A stretch of 64,000 bases of DNA from Spinacia oleracea (GCF_020520425.1 NC_079491.1:8295143-8359142); one strand, 5' to 3'. Shown: positions 43,036 to 55,090, counted from the stretch's first letter. Program-made: numbers and translations. The notes: a model not told the origin generated them from the letters alone.

Positions 43036-43072
43036 TTGATTCCCCATGTGAAGATAAAGCAACTCAAAAGAG

Positions 43073-43456
43073 CTAAAGATCGAAAAGAGAAAAACCCTTG
43101 TTCTTCAACTTCTTCTTCTTTAGTTGCATCTTCAAATAGTAGGAAGAATATTCATCATGTTGTTGTTGTTGTTGGTGTTCTTGATGATGATAACGACGAC
43201 GACGACGACGACGGCGGCGGTGGAGGAAAAAACGGAAGTTGGTGCTTTCGAGGAGGGTGATATAAGAATAAGAATACAGAAACAAGAAGATTATTTGAGG
43301 ACGGAGAGAATATAAGACGACGATGACGATGATGATGGTGGTAGTAGTAGTAGTAGTGGTGGAGGAAATGATGAGAGTTGAAAAAGAGAAGAAGAAGAGT
43401 GAGGATGTAATGATGAACAAGAGTCAGAGTGTAGGGTAATAAGATCATCATGATGA
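43073..43456 (-). other. Trinucleotide-rich region with competing small ORFs
   Basis: Runs of GAC, GAT, GTA and TTG triplets make two overlapping minus-strand frames. One (43451-43155) begins MMILLPYTLTLVHHYILTLL, like a signal peptide, then turns into Tyr/His and Ser/Thr runs. The other (43420-43073) ends Arg9 then KKKKLKNKGFSLFDL. I recognise no family. It may be a small secreted-peptide gene eroded by repeat slippage, or only a microsatellite. Confidence 0.3.
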
Positions 43457-43883
43457 TAGAGATGATGAAGGTTTTTTTGGGTTTGCTTAATTTTGTGATA
43501 ATGGTGATAATTTTATGAAGAATTTAATTTCTCTTTCCTCCTCCTCCTTACCTAAAAGGAAAGGAAGGAAATGAAAGGAAAGAGGCTAAGAAGAAAAATC
43601 CAAGAGGCTGGGTTTGTGTGCACTCACTATCATCATCATTTCTTTCTCTGACTCTCACACATTCCTCCTCCTTATCATCATGCTGGGGATAATTATGATC
43701 AACCCAGAGTGTCTTTTTCCTGGGGTCCCACTCACCACCCTTCTTCTTTAATCTATGTGCCCTAATTATCACTCCTTCGTTTATGCTAAGTCTTATTTGG
43801 CATAAAACATTTTCAGTGACCTTCAATTATAAATTACTATCTACCCCGTATAATGATTTAGTGATTTTATATATTACTACTTA
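43457..43883. other. Spacer, no gene recognised
   Basis: Pyrimidine-rich patches (CTTTCCTCCTCCTCCTTACC near 43535) could be a leader for a transcript, but none is defined. Confidence 0.35.
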
Positions 43884-43885
43884 TA

Positions 43886-44928
43886 CTCTTTTCGTATTTT
43901 AAAAAGAGACATATTTTTCTTAAATGGACGTATTTTAAAACCTCAAGTCTTATATGTGACCAGAGACACCATCAAGTTGATGGTGTGGCATCTTCACACT
44001 TATAAATAAGCCTAACGTGTTTAAAGCCCAAAAAATAAAGTAACATCGGCAAAGAATATAAAGTAACATCAGCATAGAAAATAAAGTAACATCAGTATAT
44101 ATAAAGAATTAACCTCTAACATGAAATTGAAGAAAATGCAATAAAACAAGAAAAGTAACAGCAAAACAATGTATAAGTAACACTAGCATAGAAAGTCAAG
44201 TAAAATCAGTTATACAAGAAACCTCTAACATAAAATTGAATAAACTGCAATAACGAAAAGGTAACACCAACATAAAAAGTCAAGTAACACTAGTCTATAT
44301 AAGGAACCTCGACCATGAATTTCGAGAAATTGTAGTAAAACAAGAAAATAACAACGAATACAACGTATAAGTAACATTATCATAGAAAGTCAAGTAACAC
44401 CGGTCTATATAAGAAGAACCTCTAACATGAAACTGCAATAAAACAAGAAAAGTAACAACGAATACAATGAATAAGTAACACCAGCATAGAAAATCAAGTA
44501 ATATTAGTATATACAAGCAACCTCTAACATGAAATTCAAGAAACTGCGGAAAAACAAGAAAAGTAACAACGAATATAATGGAGTAACACCAGCATAGAAA
44601 GTCAAGTAACATGCATCCGTCAATAACTTTCTTCATATTAGATAAGCGCGTCACACCGTCAAGTTGATGGTGTGGCTGGTCACACATGAGACGCGCTAAT
44701 TTTAAAAAGATATACACTTTCTTTTTTTGACATGTCTTGGTCCCCACTTCCAATTATATTAATATTTCTTTTTTTTTCTGGTGGTCCCCATACTTACTCA
44801 CATCATCTGTTTACTATAATAAATAATTTATCCACCACCCCACTTTCATTTTATTTTAATAAATTCAATTCACTCTTCTAAAATTACGTGCCGGTCAAAG
44901 TGTATCTCTTTTTAAAATACGGATGGAG
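43886..44928. mobile_element. 1.04-kb mariner-like non-autonomous element with internal minisatellite
   Basis: CTCTTTTCGTATTTTAAAAA at 43886 is inverted to TTTTTAAAATACGGATGGAG ending at 44928, with TA flanks. Just inside each end is a palindromic CACC(A/G)TCAAGTTGATGGTGTGG (about 43969 and 44654). Between lies a 90-120-bp repeat. Confidence 0.7.
44038..44615. repeat. Degenerate minisatellite, about 5-6 units
   Basis: The recurring phrases AGTAACACCAGCATAGAAAG, AACCTCTAACATGAAATT and AACAAGAAAAGTAACA(A/G)C appear every ~90-120 bp. Confidence 0.8.
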
Positions 44929-45036
44929 TACCTTGTTAAAAGTTGTAAATCTATCTATATGTTTAGTTATTGTTGTCAATTACTACATTAGCCCATATTT
45001 CATCCAACTAATTACTATCATAACATAATTAACCGT

Positions 45037-45316
45037 CACTACAAGAAATTGAACTATTAACGACGGGAAATCCCGTCGCAAAAGGCCAATAATCGTTGAT
45101 TAACGACGGGATTTCCTGTCGCGAACCCGTCATAAAAGGGGGTCGTCGTTAATAGAAAATCCCGTCGTAAATCCGTCGTAAACCCGTCGTAAAAGACTTT
45201 TGCGACGGTTATTCCTGTCATTGTTTGGTTGTTAGCCCCGTCGCAAAAGGCTTTTGCGACGGGATTTTTGACCCGTCGTAATTAGGTTGTCGTTAAAGAT
45301 ACAAATTCTTGTAGTG
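45037..45316. mobile_element. CACTA-type MITE, 280 bp
   Basis: Ends CACTACAAGAAATT and AAATTCTTGTAGTG are inverted, flanked by the 3-bp duplication CGT (45034-45036, 45317-45319), both expected for CACTA/En-Spm. The interior is a series of ACGACGGGATTT / CCCGTCGCAAAAG subterminal repeats. No transposase. Confidence 0.92.
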
Positions 45317-45319
45317 CGT

Positions 45320-46054
45320 TAATCATATTTTAATAATTTTTTTATTTAAATAAAGTATTAATTAAAGTATGTTAACCGTTGATTGTGAAATATGTATGAA
45401 AAAAATTAAAAAATTAATTTACTAAATTAATAAAATAATTAAAGTATAATTAACGGTTGATTATAATATGATTAGTGACTAATTGACCGAAATATGAGGT
45501 ACGGTAGTAATTGAAAACTTTTAACAAACTATGTAGTAATTTGGATAGTCACTAAAAACTTAGGTACTTTGCAAATTCTCCAAAATATAATTCCAAATTA
45601 GTTTTCCTTTATTTAGTTACTTACAAGAAAATTCATAGAGAAAAGGAAAAGAGGGAATATAGGGGAAGATTGATGGGAAGTAGGAAGAGGAAGGAAAAGT
45701 GAAAAAATTGATTTTTCTTCCTTCCAAATGGTATTTGTATTTGATCAACCAATTTTTAATTTTGTACATAATATTCGGTTATGTATTATTTCCTTCTATA
45801 TATTGATTGATATTTGATCAACCATTTTTTTTTATATAACTAAAATCACATTAACATGAACTAAGTAGATGTACGTAGTTGATGATGTACTGGAACTACT
45901 GATCGAATGAGTACAAATAGGGATATTGGGTGTAACCCGTGTAAGGCATACCCGGATCGATGATATAGACGTTTTATCTACAAAACACCAACTATTTTGA
46001 AGAAGAGACTTGTGGCTATTGTAATTAACTAAAGATTTTAGTGAATATAAATAA
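45320..46054. other. Spacer, no gene recognised
   Basis: AT-rich with no coding signal. Confidence 0.4.
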
Positions 46055-46056
46055 TA

Positions 46057-46408
46057 CTCCCTCCGTTCCTAAATAAGTGTCACATTTTCTTTTTTGGCGT
46101 TCCCTTATAAGTGTCACATTTCTATTTTTGAACATATATTTTTCCCAGTTTTCCATACACTTTTCACACTTTTCCATACACTTTTTCCACTTTTCTATAA
46201 ATTATGATTACTTTTACTTACACATTCTACACTTTTCCACTTTTCAATCCCTACATCCACTTTTATTTGTACTTTACTCAATTAAACAATTATCTACTTT
46301 ATCCTTTCCCCAAAAAAAACATTCCCAATCATTAACTCTTACACACTTTACAATTTTATTAATTACCGCGTCGGAGCCCAAATGTGACACTTATTTAGGA
46401 ACGGAGAG
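46057..46408. mobile_element. Stowaway-like MITE, CTCCCTCCGTTCCTAAATAA ends
   Basis: CTCCCTCCGTTCCTAAATAA at the left pairs with TTATTTAGGAACGGAGAG at the right, followed by AGTGTCACATTT / AAATGTGACACT. TA on both sides. The plus-strand frame within is spurious. Confidence 0.88.
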
Positions 46409-46439
46409 TACTTGCATGTGTACTATTTAATGTATCTTA

Positions 46440-46870
46440 CCTCCGTTTCATTAAGTTCTTTACGCTTTGAAAAATGTAAAACTTTGATCATAAATTCTCA
46501 CTATTATACATATCAAAATTATCATGAGATATCTTGTTAGATTCGTCTCGAAATGTATTTTATAAATATCAATTTTTTATAAATTTTTTTCGTACAGAAT
46601 TGGATATATTAACGGTCAAACATTGCACGGAATCTGCATCGGAGTCCGTGCAAAAAGTAAGTGTAAATATCTGCGGGTTGGTTCCTCTGTCGTCACCGGG
46701 GAGCTCTTGGCGATCGTCTTTGGAAAGTAATCCTTGGCATAAGCTAGCCCCTCTTTGACTTTGAAGTTATTTCCAGATACATGGGGAGAGCGGAACCAGG
46801 CATAAGGAGCTTCAATCGCTAAGAAGAACTATTCTTTATAAGATAAGAGCTAACCGTTTTGAAACGGAGT
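46440..46870. mobile_element. Stowaway-like MITE carrying a GC-richer foreign segment
   Basis: CCTCCGTTTCATTAAGTTCT at the left and TTTTGAAACGGAGT at the right are inverted, with TA flanks; the family matches 18979-19233. Between about 46660 and 46850 is a ~190-bp stretch (CTGTCGTCACCGGGGAGCTC...) absent from the relative and richer in GC. Confidence 0.6.
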
Positions 46871-46872
46871 TA

Positions 46873-48139
46873 GTATATGTTACAATCAGTGTGTTAGAGA
46901 CTTAGAGTTTTAATATGTTAGGGTTCTAACCCTTTTAATTAGCAGACATAAGAGGGTACATAGTATATACTCAGAAATTATCATTTGTTTTTAAAGAAAA
47001 AACACATTGTGTCATCGAAAATGATAAAGGTCGGAACATGTAATCTTTAAGCCGTGTCACAATGATGACATGGCATGCTTACGTGTCATGATTTAAATTG
47101 GAAACTAAAATATTTAAGTTATATAACCTATTTACATGTTTCAAAAAAAAGTTAGGAAAATCTTAGTATTCTAATTTGTTTCCTTCTTTATCTCGAATAC
47201 CTTATTTACATATTTTCATAGTAAAAATATTGTATTGATAGTAAAATAATCTGATGACGCATAACATACGTAACGCCTATATGTACCAATTAAATTCCAA
47301 CACATGAAATTGCGATAACTAAACGTTGTTACAACTTGCTACTTTTCTCATCATAACAAGGAGTCTTTGAAATTAATCGTAATTGTGACAATTAATGATG
47401 GAGCATCCAAGTAATTAAGTCTCGGCTAGTTGAGGCCCAAGTCTCGTGGTCATCCTAGATTCCTACCGTGCGGGTATAGGGTTTGAAAACATTCTTTTTG
47501 GTAGAATATCTGAATAATATATAGTTGGATTTAGAATATTAATACAAGGAAAAGGCTGTAAGTGACTGTATATGCATGCTTTAATTAGAATATTGTTGGG
47601 GCGTTGGGAGTGTAGATCATTTAGATGCTCTTTGGTTGCTTTATTGTTTTTACTCCGTTATCAATAACCCAAAACACAGGAATCATAGAATTTTGGAATT
47701 ACCAGAGGCATCAATTTTTACCAATAAAGCTTCTTTTTGGTTGTCCTTCTGATTAACCAGTTTTTTTTCCCAGGGATTCCAGTTATGTTTTTTATGGATA
47801 ATTGACACATTAATTAAGGTCTATCTAGGATAAGTGATAATAGTTGAGCTTGTAACTTGGAAGTGTGTTAATAATCCTGTTTGGTTAACATGATATATTA
47901 ACTTTCGTAGACAGTTGTTATTCAAAGGAAATTAAATTCTTAGAAATTCACATGAAGTTTGATTGACCTTGAAGGGCTTGGTAAGTAGGTAACATACTTT
48001 CCATGTTTTTGTAGAAATTTCAACTTTCCTTATTTTTAAAAGTCAATCAAACAAACACTGAAATAAGGGAGAATTGAGTAAGAGAATTGACACGTGAGTA
48101 GAAGATGCACCAACAAGAGGGTTCTGGTACGTGATGGAT
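46873..48139. other. Spacer, no gene recognised
   Basis: AT-rich with no supported gene. Confidence 0.4.
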
Positions 48140-48332
48140 GATAGAGTATAAAACTAATTTTGTGGCTTCAACCATCAGCTTAAGTTTTTGGTTGAGATTT
48201 AAAATGAGGGGTGGATGAGATTTGAACCCGTGATCTTTGCATCACGCTGGCTCTAATACCATGTCAAAGGACCAACTCAACCAAAAGCTTTAGATGATGG
48301 TTGAAGCCACAAGCTTAGCTTTATACTCTATC
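48140..48332. mobile_element. Foldback element with a tRNA-like core
   Basis: 57-base arms (GATAGAGTATAAA...GTGGCTTCAACCATC...TTGGTTGAG and its imperfect complement) flank a ~79-bp core. On the minus strand the core reads ATGGTATTAGAGCCAG ... CACGGGTTCAAATCTC, like box A and box B of a tRNA. It cannot fold as a full tRNA by eye. Confidence 0.65.
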
Positions 48333-48391
48333 AATATTGGAGTCCATGGAGATCTCGAAAAAACGTAATCAAGAATGTCAAATATGACTTA

Positions 48392-48656
48392 GGCTCTGTT
48401 CTCTTTATTTGGATCGGTGTGGTCTGGTCTGAATTCTTCTGGTATGATCTAGTTTGCATGTTTTTGCGAGTGTTTTTTACTTTTTCTTGTTCAGTATTGT
48501 TTAAAAGTTTTATGTTAGTGTTTTTTTTTAAAAAAAACTTTTTCTAGCTTGGTCTGATATTGTCTTATTTTCTGGTCTAATCTGATTTTTTCTAGTTAAA
48601 ATTTAAGAAAAAAGAAAAAGAAATCAACAGAATAAGGTAAAGAGAACAAAGCGCGC
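48392..48656. mobile_element. hAT-like MITE, GGCTCTGTTCTCTTTA ends
   Basis: GGCTCTGTTCTCTTTATT and TAAAGAGAACAAAGCGC are inverted with mismatches. The interior repeats TCTGGTCTGA and TTGGTCTGAT words. No clean target duplication. Confidence 0.55.
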
Positions 48657-49651
48657 ATTATGCAGTAAGATGAAATAATTAAAAAGAACATGAATTTGGA
48701 CTTGCAAAATGATGTGCTCATTCGATAGAAGTCATGGAAGCTAATATTTCCGTAGCAAATGAAGGATGTTTGTGGATTACTACGTGAGTAGTGAGTACAT
48801 AAGATAGACTATCGGTTCGTAAAACGGACCCATATTTAATTTTTAGGGTTTGGAAATAAACGCTATATCACTTGGTTACCCATAGGACTATTTTATTACA
48901 CATAATAAAGTGTGGTTACTCCAAGACAAGAGCATATTTTTCAACAACATTTGTTTGACTGCTTACGTATTTGTGTGCGTGACCTCGACTTTCTAAAGCA
49001 TGATTAAGCTATTATATCTTTAACTTTTTACTCCTTAATTAGGTCGTATTTGAGATTATTATACTTGTTTACATGTACGATTAGGTCAGGGGAAAATGGA
49101 AAATCGATAAATTTTTCAGTGGTTACTTTATGATACCTTATGGTTAATCATCATGGAAATTTAAGAGTTGGTTGTCCTCAAATATTCAAACTTCAAGGTA
49201 AGGGTAAGTCGATTTTCTTATGGCACATTTTTTTTATTTTTTTTTTATTTTTTATGACATTCATGAAAAGTACAAGAAAGAAAAAATAAAACTAAAACCA
49301 AACTAATCAAGCTCTCTAGAAAAAGTAAAGTAGCATGAGAAAATCCTTCTTGAATTGCATTCCTTGCTCGATTATGCGCCTCCTGCACCTGTTCTCGATT
49401 AACCTTATAGATAACACACCTGCGGAAAAACCTACCTAGTTGTCGACAATCCTGTCAATCGTCCATTGTTGATAAATAAAGACATAACGAAGTGTTGTTT
49501 TAGATAAAGAATTTATGATAAAATCATAGATCCATCCTTTTTAAATACTTGTACATTTTTATGGTTACCTCTTACCTAAGTAGGGTTGCATGTACAAATT
49601 GCTCGTTAAAACTCGTAATAAGGGTTGCATGTACTTAGTAATCTTTTTTGA
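48657..49651. other. Spacer, no gene recognised
   Basis: A T-rich run lies near 49228-49254. No coding signal. Confidence 0.4.
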
Positions 49652-49893
49652 TGGTGCGTTTTTTTCACCTTAAAAAAATAAAAGTTTAAGGTCCAGTAAG
49701 TTCAGATAGGTTGCAATCTCGTCTTATTATGCACTTCAATAAGTTATTCTAGCTCTTCAGTTTACTCTCTTGTAATCAAGTCTTATTGATATCAACAAAT
49801 TACAATTAGGTCTTTCAGATCAACCAAGTTTAATTAGGTCCAATAAATTCAATTCAGTTAAGTTCAAGCTCTATCCGATAAATAGAACACACC
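49652..49893. mobile_element. hAT-like MITE, GGTGCGTT/AACACACC ends
   Basis: GGTGCGTTTTTTTCACC and GATAAATAGAACACACC are imperfectly inverted. The interior carries CCAGTAAGTTCAGAT-type words like the CTGAACTTAT family. Boundaries are approximate. Confidence 0.45.
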
Positions 49894-50819
49894 ATGAATA
49901 CGTCATGTGGATGGTCAATTAGCTAATTTGGTTAAAGGTTTAAGTATTCAAAAACCTATATGAATCGAACCTCATATAAATTCTTAATTTTCCCGTTTGA
50001 AACTGTCTGGCTCTAAAAAAAGGTTGGTCACGTATTCCCATCATAGGGGCATTGGAAATTAAATTGAAATTTGTAATTTGGTAAATAAGTGGGTTTGAAA
50101 AAAATAACCAAACTTAATATGACATTTTAGTTAGTTTGACTCTAATTAATAAAGTTCACTCACATAAAATTCTAGCCTTTTATTTTATAACTTTATTATT
50201 AATTAGTTTGCCAAAAGTCTATTTTAGTGGTAAGACCACAAAGTGGGCAAAAAGATAAAGAAAAGTTGATCAATTCACATTACTTATAGATCCAAATTTT
50301 TAATACATAAAAACAAAGTCCAAAGCCTAAAGATGATCTAGAAAGTAACCCAATTTTTTTGGGCATCACTAAAAAGAATAATTAGGATAAAATTAAAGTT
50401 AAACTTTTGATAATTATTGTCTCCTCCCTTCCTTATGGAATCCTGAAAAAACCTGATCATATCACATGGCAAAAATGTGCAATATATTTTCATCTGATGA
50501 TCTAGCTGTGAAAATTTTGCTTTTCTCTTTTGCAGGGGTTCCCATCAAAGATCCCACGAAGGAATATTTGTTTCACAAAAGAATATTTTGTTGATTAGTT
50601 ATACATCCACCCTCACCTAAGGTAGATTAGCTTAGCTAATGAACAGTACGTTAAACAGTTAAATCTCACCCCCACAACGTTGTAATAATGCGCAAATGAT
50701 TTTAGGATGGAACTCTATTAAACTTATACTTAGTATGCATGAGGTGGGTTTATAATATTACACTATGTAACTTAGTACTTGTATGAGATTAATTGATTGG
50801 TACTTTTTTTTTCTATTTT
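49894..50819. other. Spacer, no gene recognised
   Basis: No coding signal or clear repeat. Confidence 0.4.
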
Positions 50820-51047
50820 AAAGCTCCATTTTATTGGATTTATTTTGACTGGACTTATATTATCCGAACTTAATTGAATATATCTGGAAAAAAGACTTAT
50901 TTTGTCTGAAATAAACTTATTTGTGTGTGAAAATGTCTGGAAAAAAAAACTTATTTTTGCTGAACTTATATTATCTGAATTGATCTGAACTTAACTAAAC
51001 TTATTTTATCTAAAATAAGTCAAAATAAGTCGAACAGAACAGAGCCT
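50820..51047. mobile_element. hAT-like MITE, second CTGAACTTAT-family copy
   Basis: The right end GTCGAACAGAACAGAGCC matches the 28251-28467 family, and the interior repeats CTGAACTTATATTATCTGAA. The left end is degraded. Confidence 0.5.
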
Positions 51048-51719
51048 AAATGATAGATGCTTATTATGTTTAAGGGTTTAGGGTGTAGGCATAAGTTACA
51101 AAACATCTTACATGTACTCGTTGTATAAATTTAATGTTACCGGGGTAAATTTTATCCATTTTTAGGTAAATTTTAAATGATTAACCTTTTATATTATAAA
51201 TTAATATTTATGCATAGGCTTTTTAAAAGGTTATAGAGTTACCTATGTACATTATCATGAGAGTGTTTTTGAAAAAAATTAACAATTAAAAAATATTATA
51301 TCAGGGTAAATTTTAAACATTTTAACGTAATTTTATATCAATATTACAATATTTATTATAAACTGGATTTAATTAAGAGATAGTGAATATAAATAAGAAT
51401 TCATTCGCCGGAAAAAACACTGTACTGGCTGGTGGAGCGGTGGAGGAATATAAAATGGTGTGCCCCATATGAGGATAGACAGAAGAAGGAGTCAAGGGAA
51501 GGAAAAGCATCCATGGTGGATCCAAAAATAATAAACTTCCTGTCTATAATGATTACATTTTAGAAAGTTTGGGTTGTGGTCGACCCAGTAGTCCATCATC
51601 ATATCATCTTTGTCCAATATAAACCCCACGTGTCTAAAGGACATGTTAGGATATTAATCCAAGTCTCACTTCGGAATAGTATAACTGTATAAGGCAAGAT
51701 TGTCTAGTATATCCTACAA
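51048..51719. other. Spacer, no gene recognised
   Basis: AT-rich; nothing coding. Confidence 0.4.
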
Positions 51720-52400
51720 GCAAGGAGTTGCATTTGACTATTCATGCAATAGTGAAGTATCTAAAATGCCCTTCAATTTCTTCCAAATTTTCGTTTTTGT
51801 CCTCTTTCTCAGATGTAGACACGTGGTTGCATCTCTTTACATTTAGCCCTGACCTAGGTCTTTCTTCCTCTTCCTTTTGCTTGCTCGAGCTTCCCCTTTC
51901 TCTTTCCTCCTGATTCTCTTCTTGGTATAATCTCATCCCCCATCTCCTACTCAAATTTTTTCGACCACACAATTCACGAATGAAGGGAGGTTGGATCTAT
52001 TAGATTGAGAAATTAGGGTTTAATTCAACTATCGCAAAGATTCTCTGCCTTTGAATGGTAAGCTCTTCAGATCTGAAATTGTTATCATTTTCAATTGTTT
52101 TAGAAGATTTACCAGTTTTTTCTTCGATTTCCTCTTTTTGTTCTTCGTAATTGTAGTTGTTTTTCTCATTTTCAGAAATTTCTTGGTGTTTTAAGGTTAA
52201 TGTTGTGTTTTGCAATCTGATTGTGGATCTGTTGATCTTGAATTTGATCTCGATTGCATTTTGTAGGGTTTCTACTTCTAGATCTTTTGATTGGTTGATG
52301 AGGCGGTGAAAGCAACGGAGCTTCAAGTTTCTTCAAGTTCAGTAGGATAAATTACACGAAAAAACCCTCACTCTGCCCAAGCCAAGGTGATTACGTTTCT
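51720..52400 (+). other. Leader-like CT-rich region, possible 5' UTR exons
   Basis: The run CTTTCTTCCTCTTCCTTTTG onward and GAAATTAGGGTTTAATTC, with a possible donor (AATG|GTAAGCTC near 52058), look like a plant 5' leader and its intron. No start codon with a coding frame follows for over 1 kb. It could be the leader of the FBD-LRR relic downstream. Confidence 0.35.
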
Positions 52401-53849
52401 TGACTCTCTCCCTTTCTCCTCTGCTGATTGCGTTTTTTAGGGTTTATGATATCATTTTTGAAGCTAGGGTTTTGTTTGATTGGGTATTTGAGTTGGCATA
52501 GACAAACGTTTTCGAATTTAATAGTGTAGATGTGTGTAATTGTAGTTGTGATTTTTTATTGTATTCATTATTCAATTGGTAAATTTGGGTATATTGAATT
52601 GATTGAAATGGTTAGTGGGTTGGTAATTAATTGAGCTAATAAATCACTCATTATATAGAATTGATTGGCTGTTGTTTTAAGATGTGGAAAATTAAGCGAG
52701 CTCAGGGATTTGATTAAGTTGTTGATTAACCCGTTTCATCTTCAGTACGTTTTTACTTCAATTTATTCACCTAGACTTTAATAGTTTTTCCCCCTAATTT
52801 GCTATTTATTTTTTACTTCGTTATTTAACTCCTTGTATGTTGCATTTAATCTATCTTGATTCATACTCCTAATTTGGGTATTATTCAATCAATTATGGAG
52901 TCACAAATACATTTGTAGAATGTGAAAATATGTCAGAAGATTTTAATTGGGTTTTGCTTGGAGAATCTCGAATCTGGAGGCTTTTGCTTGGAGATTTTTG
53001 TTTGAAGAATGAAATTTGAGTTTGTAGGTGGTGTATGATAAATATAGCTGCGTAAAAACTTTAAGATACCACAATAGGGAAATCTTAATTCTTAGTTTTG
53101 TTACTGATGATATACTTAGCTAAGGTTGCAGATGCGATCAATCGACTGGAACAAAATTTCATTGTTAAAATCACAATGTTAGAATTTAGAGTTATTTTGG
53201 CATGTAAAATGAACTTATGAGTTACTTGAATTTGGAGGCTTTCGAATGAGCTTTGGAAAATGAAAATCGGGTTTATAGGTGGGTTATGATAATTTCTTTA
53301 TCAACTGAATAAATGGCAGAGAATCTGATATGGTGTACAAGTACAAATTTTCGATATCCTGCTAACCTTATTGCTTAAGAGCTTTTATATGAAATACTAA
53401 GCTACAAGATGAACTTAATTGATGGTGCTGAACTGTTGATACAAAGAGATTGTTTAGGGGGAAGGACAGAAAAATGATCCTAAAGTAAACCCTGAAGTTG
53501 TAGTTGGGGGTGGATGTTGAGAACAGGGTGTGGTCTTGAGGAATTGTTGTAATTCTTGAATTTTTTTTGAAAGTATGATTTCTGAGATATTATCAGTGCA
53601 TATAAGCTATCCTCTCTGATTGAGCCACCTCTTTGGGCAATGGGGAATTGCTCCAATGATATTGGATTACATTTTATTATTGAATTTTAGAGAACCCATC
53701 TTTGCCTGGCCTTTATTATTTCTCCATTCATATTTTTGGTGACTGCCTCAATTCGCATTGGAGTTTCGGTAGGGTTGAGGAAAAAAAAAACTTACAGTAC
53801 TTTTAGCATTTCATGTTATTGAGTTTTTAGCATCCTCCGGATTCCGCCT
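52401..53849. other. AT-rich stretch, possible intron; no gene recognised
   Basis: I see no coding signal between the leader-like region and the FBD-LRR relic. Confidence 0.35.
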
Positions 53850-54287
53850 AGCTTTATAAGGTTTTTATGTGCTTGCGCACCTTGACACTCGATCAAATTT
53901 TGCTGACACTTGAAATAATTGAAAGCCTATTTTCTAGCTGTTCCGTGTTTAAGAGTTTAACATTTTCATACTATGATGGTTTGGACTTGAACATCAATGC
54001 TCCTAATCTTAAGTACTTGCACCTAGAAGTTGTATTCAAAGATTTATGCCTAGAAGATACCCCACTGCTGAATGTAGTTTCTATATCTTTTTATATGAAC
54101 ATTTTGTGGATACCCCACTGCTGAATGTAGTTTCTATCTCTTTCTATCTCTTTTTATTTAAAGATTTATGCCTAGAAGTGTTGTACTCAGGAGCATTTTG
54201 TGGAACTCTCTGGTTGCAATTTTGTCAAGCGCCTTGGTGGCGTACCTAACATCAGAAAGCTAAGTGGATATGTTTACTCTATGAAGG
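53850..54287 (+). pseudogene. F-box/FBD-LRR protein relic
   Basis: ESLFSSCSVFKSLTFSYYDG, then LNINAPNLKYLHLE and FKDLCLEDTPLLNVVSISFY match the LRR segment of plant F-box/FBD/LRR proteins. In another frame FVKRLGGVPNIRKLSGYVYS follows and ends at a donor-like AAG|GTAACATG (54287/54288). A partial duplication (GATACCCCACTGCTGAATGT at 54056 and 54109) breaks the frame. No F-box is found upstream. Dead. Confidence 0.6.
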
Positions 54288-54872
54288 TAACATGAGTACA
54301 TTACCCTTATTTATCAACTCGAAAATACGATTATGCTGCATTCTTATTTTGTTATGCTAGTTAACACATGAATTCCAGCAATCTTAATTTTGTAATAAAG
54401 TAATTAAACGAACAAAATAACACCTGCTGGTAATTACTAAAGCATACGAGTAATAAGGGTTTCTTTGTTTTGTTTCTCGTGATAGGAAATTTGTATTTTC
54501 AGAGACATTTTCGCCTGCAAACAGGCCATACTGCTGCTTACACTGGCAAGTCGAGCTGTATATGGGTGCTGATGGTGTAAATCGTGTAATGTCTCGCCCG
54601 TACCCTCACTACACCAGTATTTATCTCAAAACGAGTGTTTTTATTATGGTGGAAGAGGCCGACATTTTATTTTGAAGCGTGCAAAAAAGGCTCGTATTCT
54701 GGTAACTATCCCTTTTCTTAAGCTAAATCAAATCTGATCAAGTCGCGTGATAAGGTGATCTAGATCAGGTTTTATTTAATTTTCTCTTGTAGTTGGTATA
54801 ATATAAGCATGATAAGTACGGAGTATTTATATAAGTAGGGTGTGATGTGATGCTATGTATGTGTGTAATAGG
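54288..54872. other. Downstream of the FBD-LRR relic; no gene recognised
   Basis: A possible acceptor (TTGTATTTTCAG near 54501) suggests a further exon of the relic, but the following sequence gives no recognisable domain. Confidence 0.3.
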
Positions 54873-55090
54873 TAATGGGTAATGGGCATGATTCAAGTCT
54901 AAGATTGTTGAAACCTAAAGCTTTAAGTTTTACATAGATCACCTGCATGTCAATATAAAATTTGCTTGCATAGCCGTTATTCGTTCAATTCATTACGTCT
55001 ATGTATTAGCTAAATAAATATATTGTTGGACAACGTATATGAGGCTGCTTTTCTGCAATCTTAGACTTGAATCATGCCCATTACCCATTA
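54873..55090. repeat. Perfect 35-bp inverted repeat, 148-bp spacer
   Basis: TAATGGGTAATGGGCATGAT...AAGATTG (54873-54907) is the exact complement of 55056-55090. A third, direct partial copy (33 bp from GCTTTTCTGCAATCTTAGAC) is at 55147-55179, exactly 100 bp after the one at 55047. Confidence 0.92.

Noticed and set aside
44295-44753. 152-codon minus-strand ORF with repeated LLDFLCWCY
   Set aside because: Translation of the minisatellite in the mariner-like element.
46077-46430. 117-codon Phe/Ser/His-rich ORF
   Set aside because: It lies wholly inside a TA-flanked MITE and is composed of T-rich repeats.
48200-48275. tRNA gene on the minus strand
   Set aside because: Box A/B-like words are present, but no acceptor or anticodon stems can be drawn; it is the core of an inverted-repeat element.
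51742-52326. Minus-strand Glu/Lys-rich ORFs
   Set aside because: Complement of a CT-rich leader-like region; composition only.
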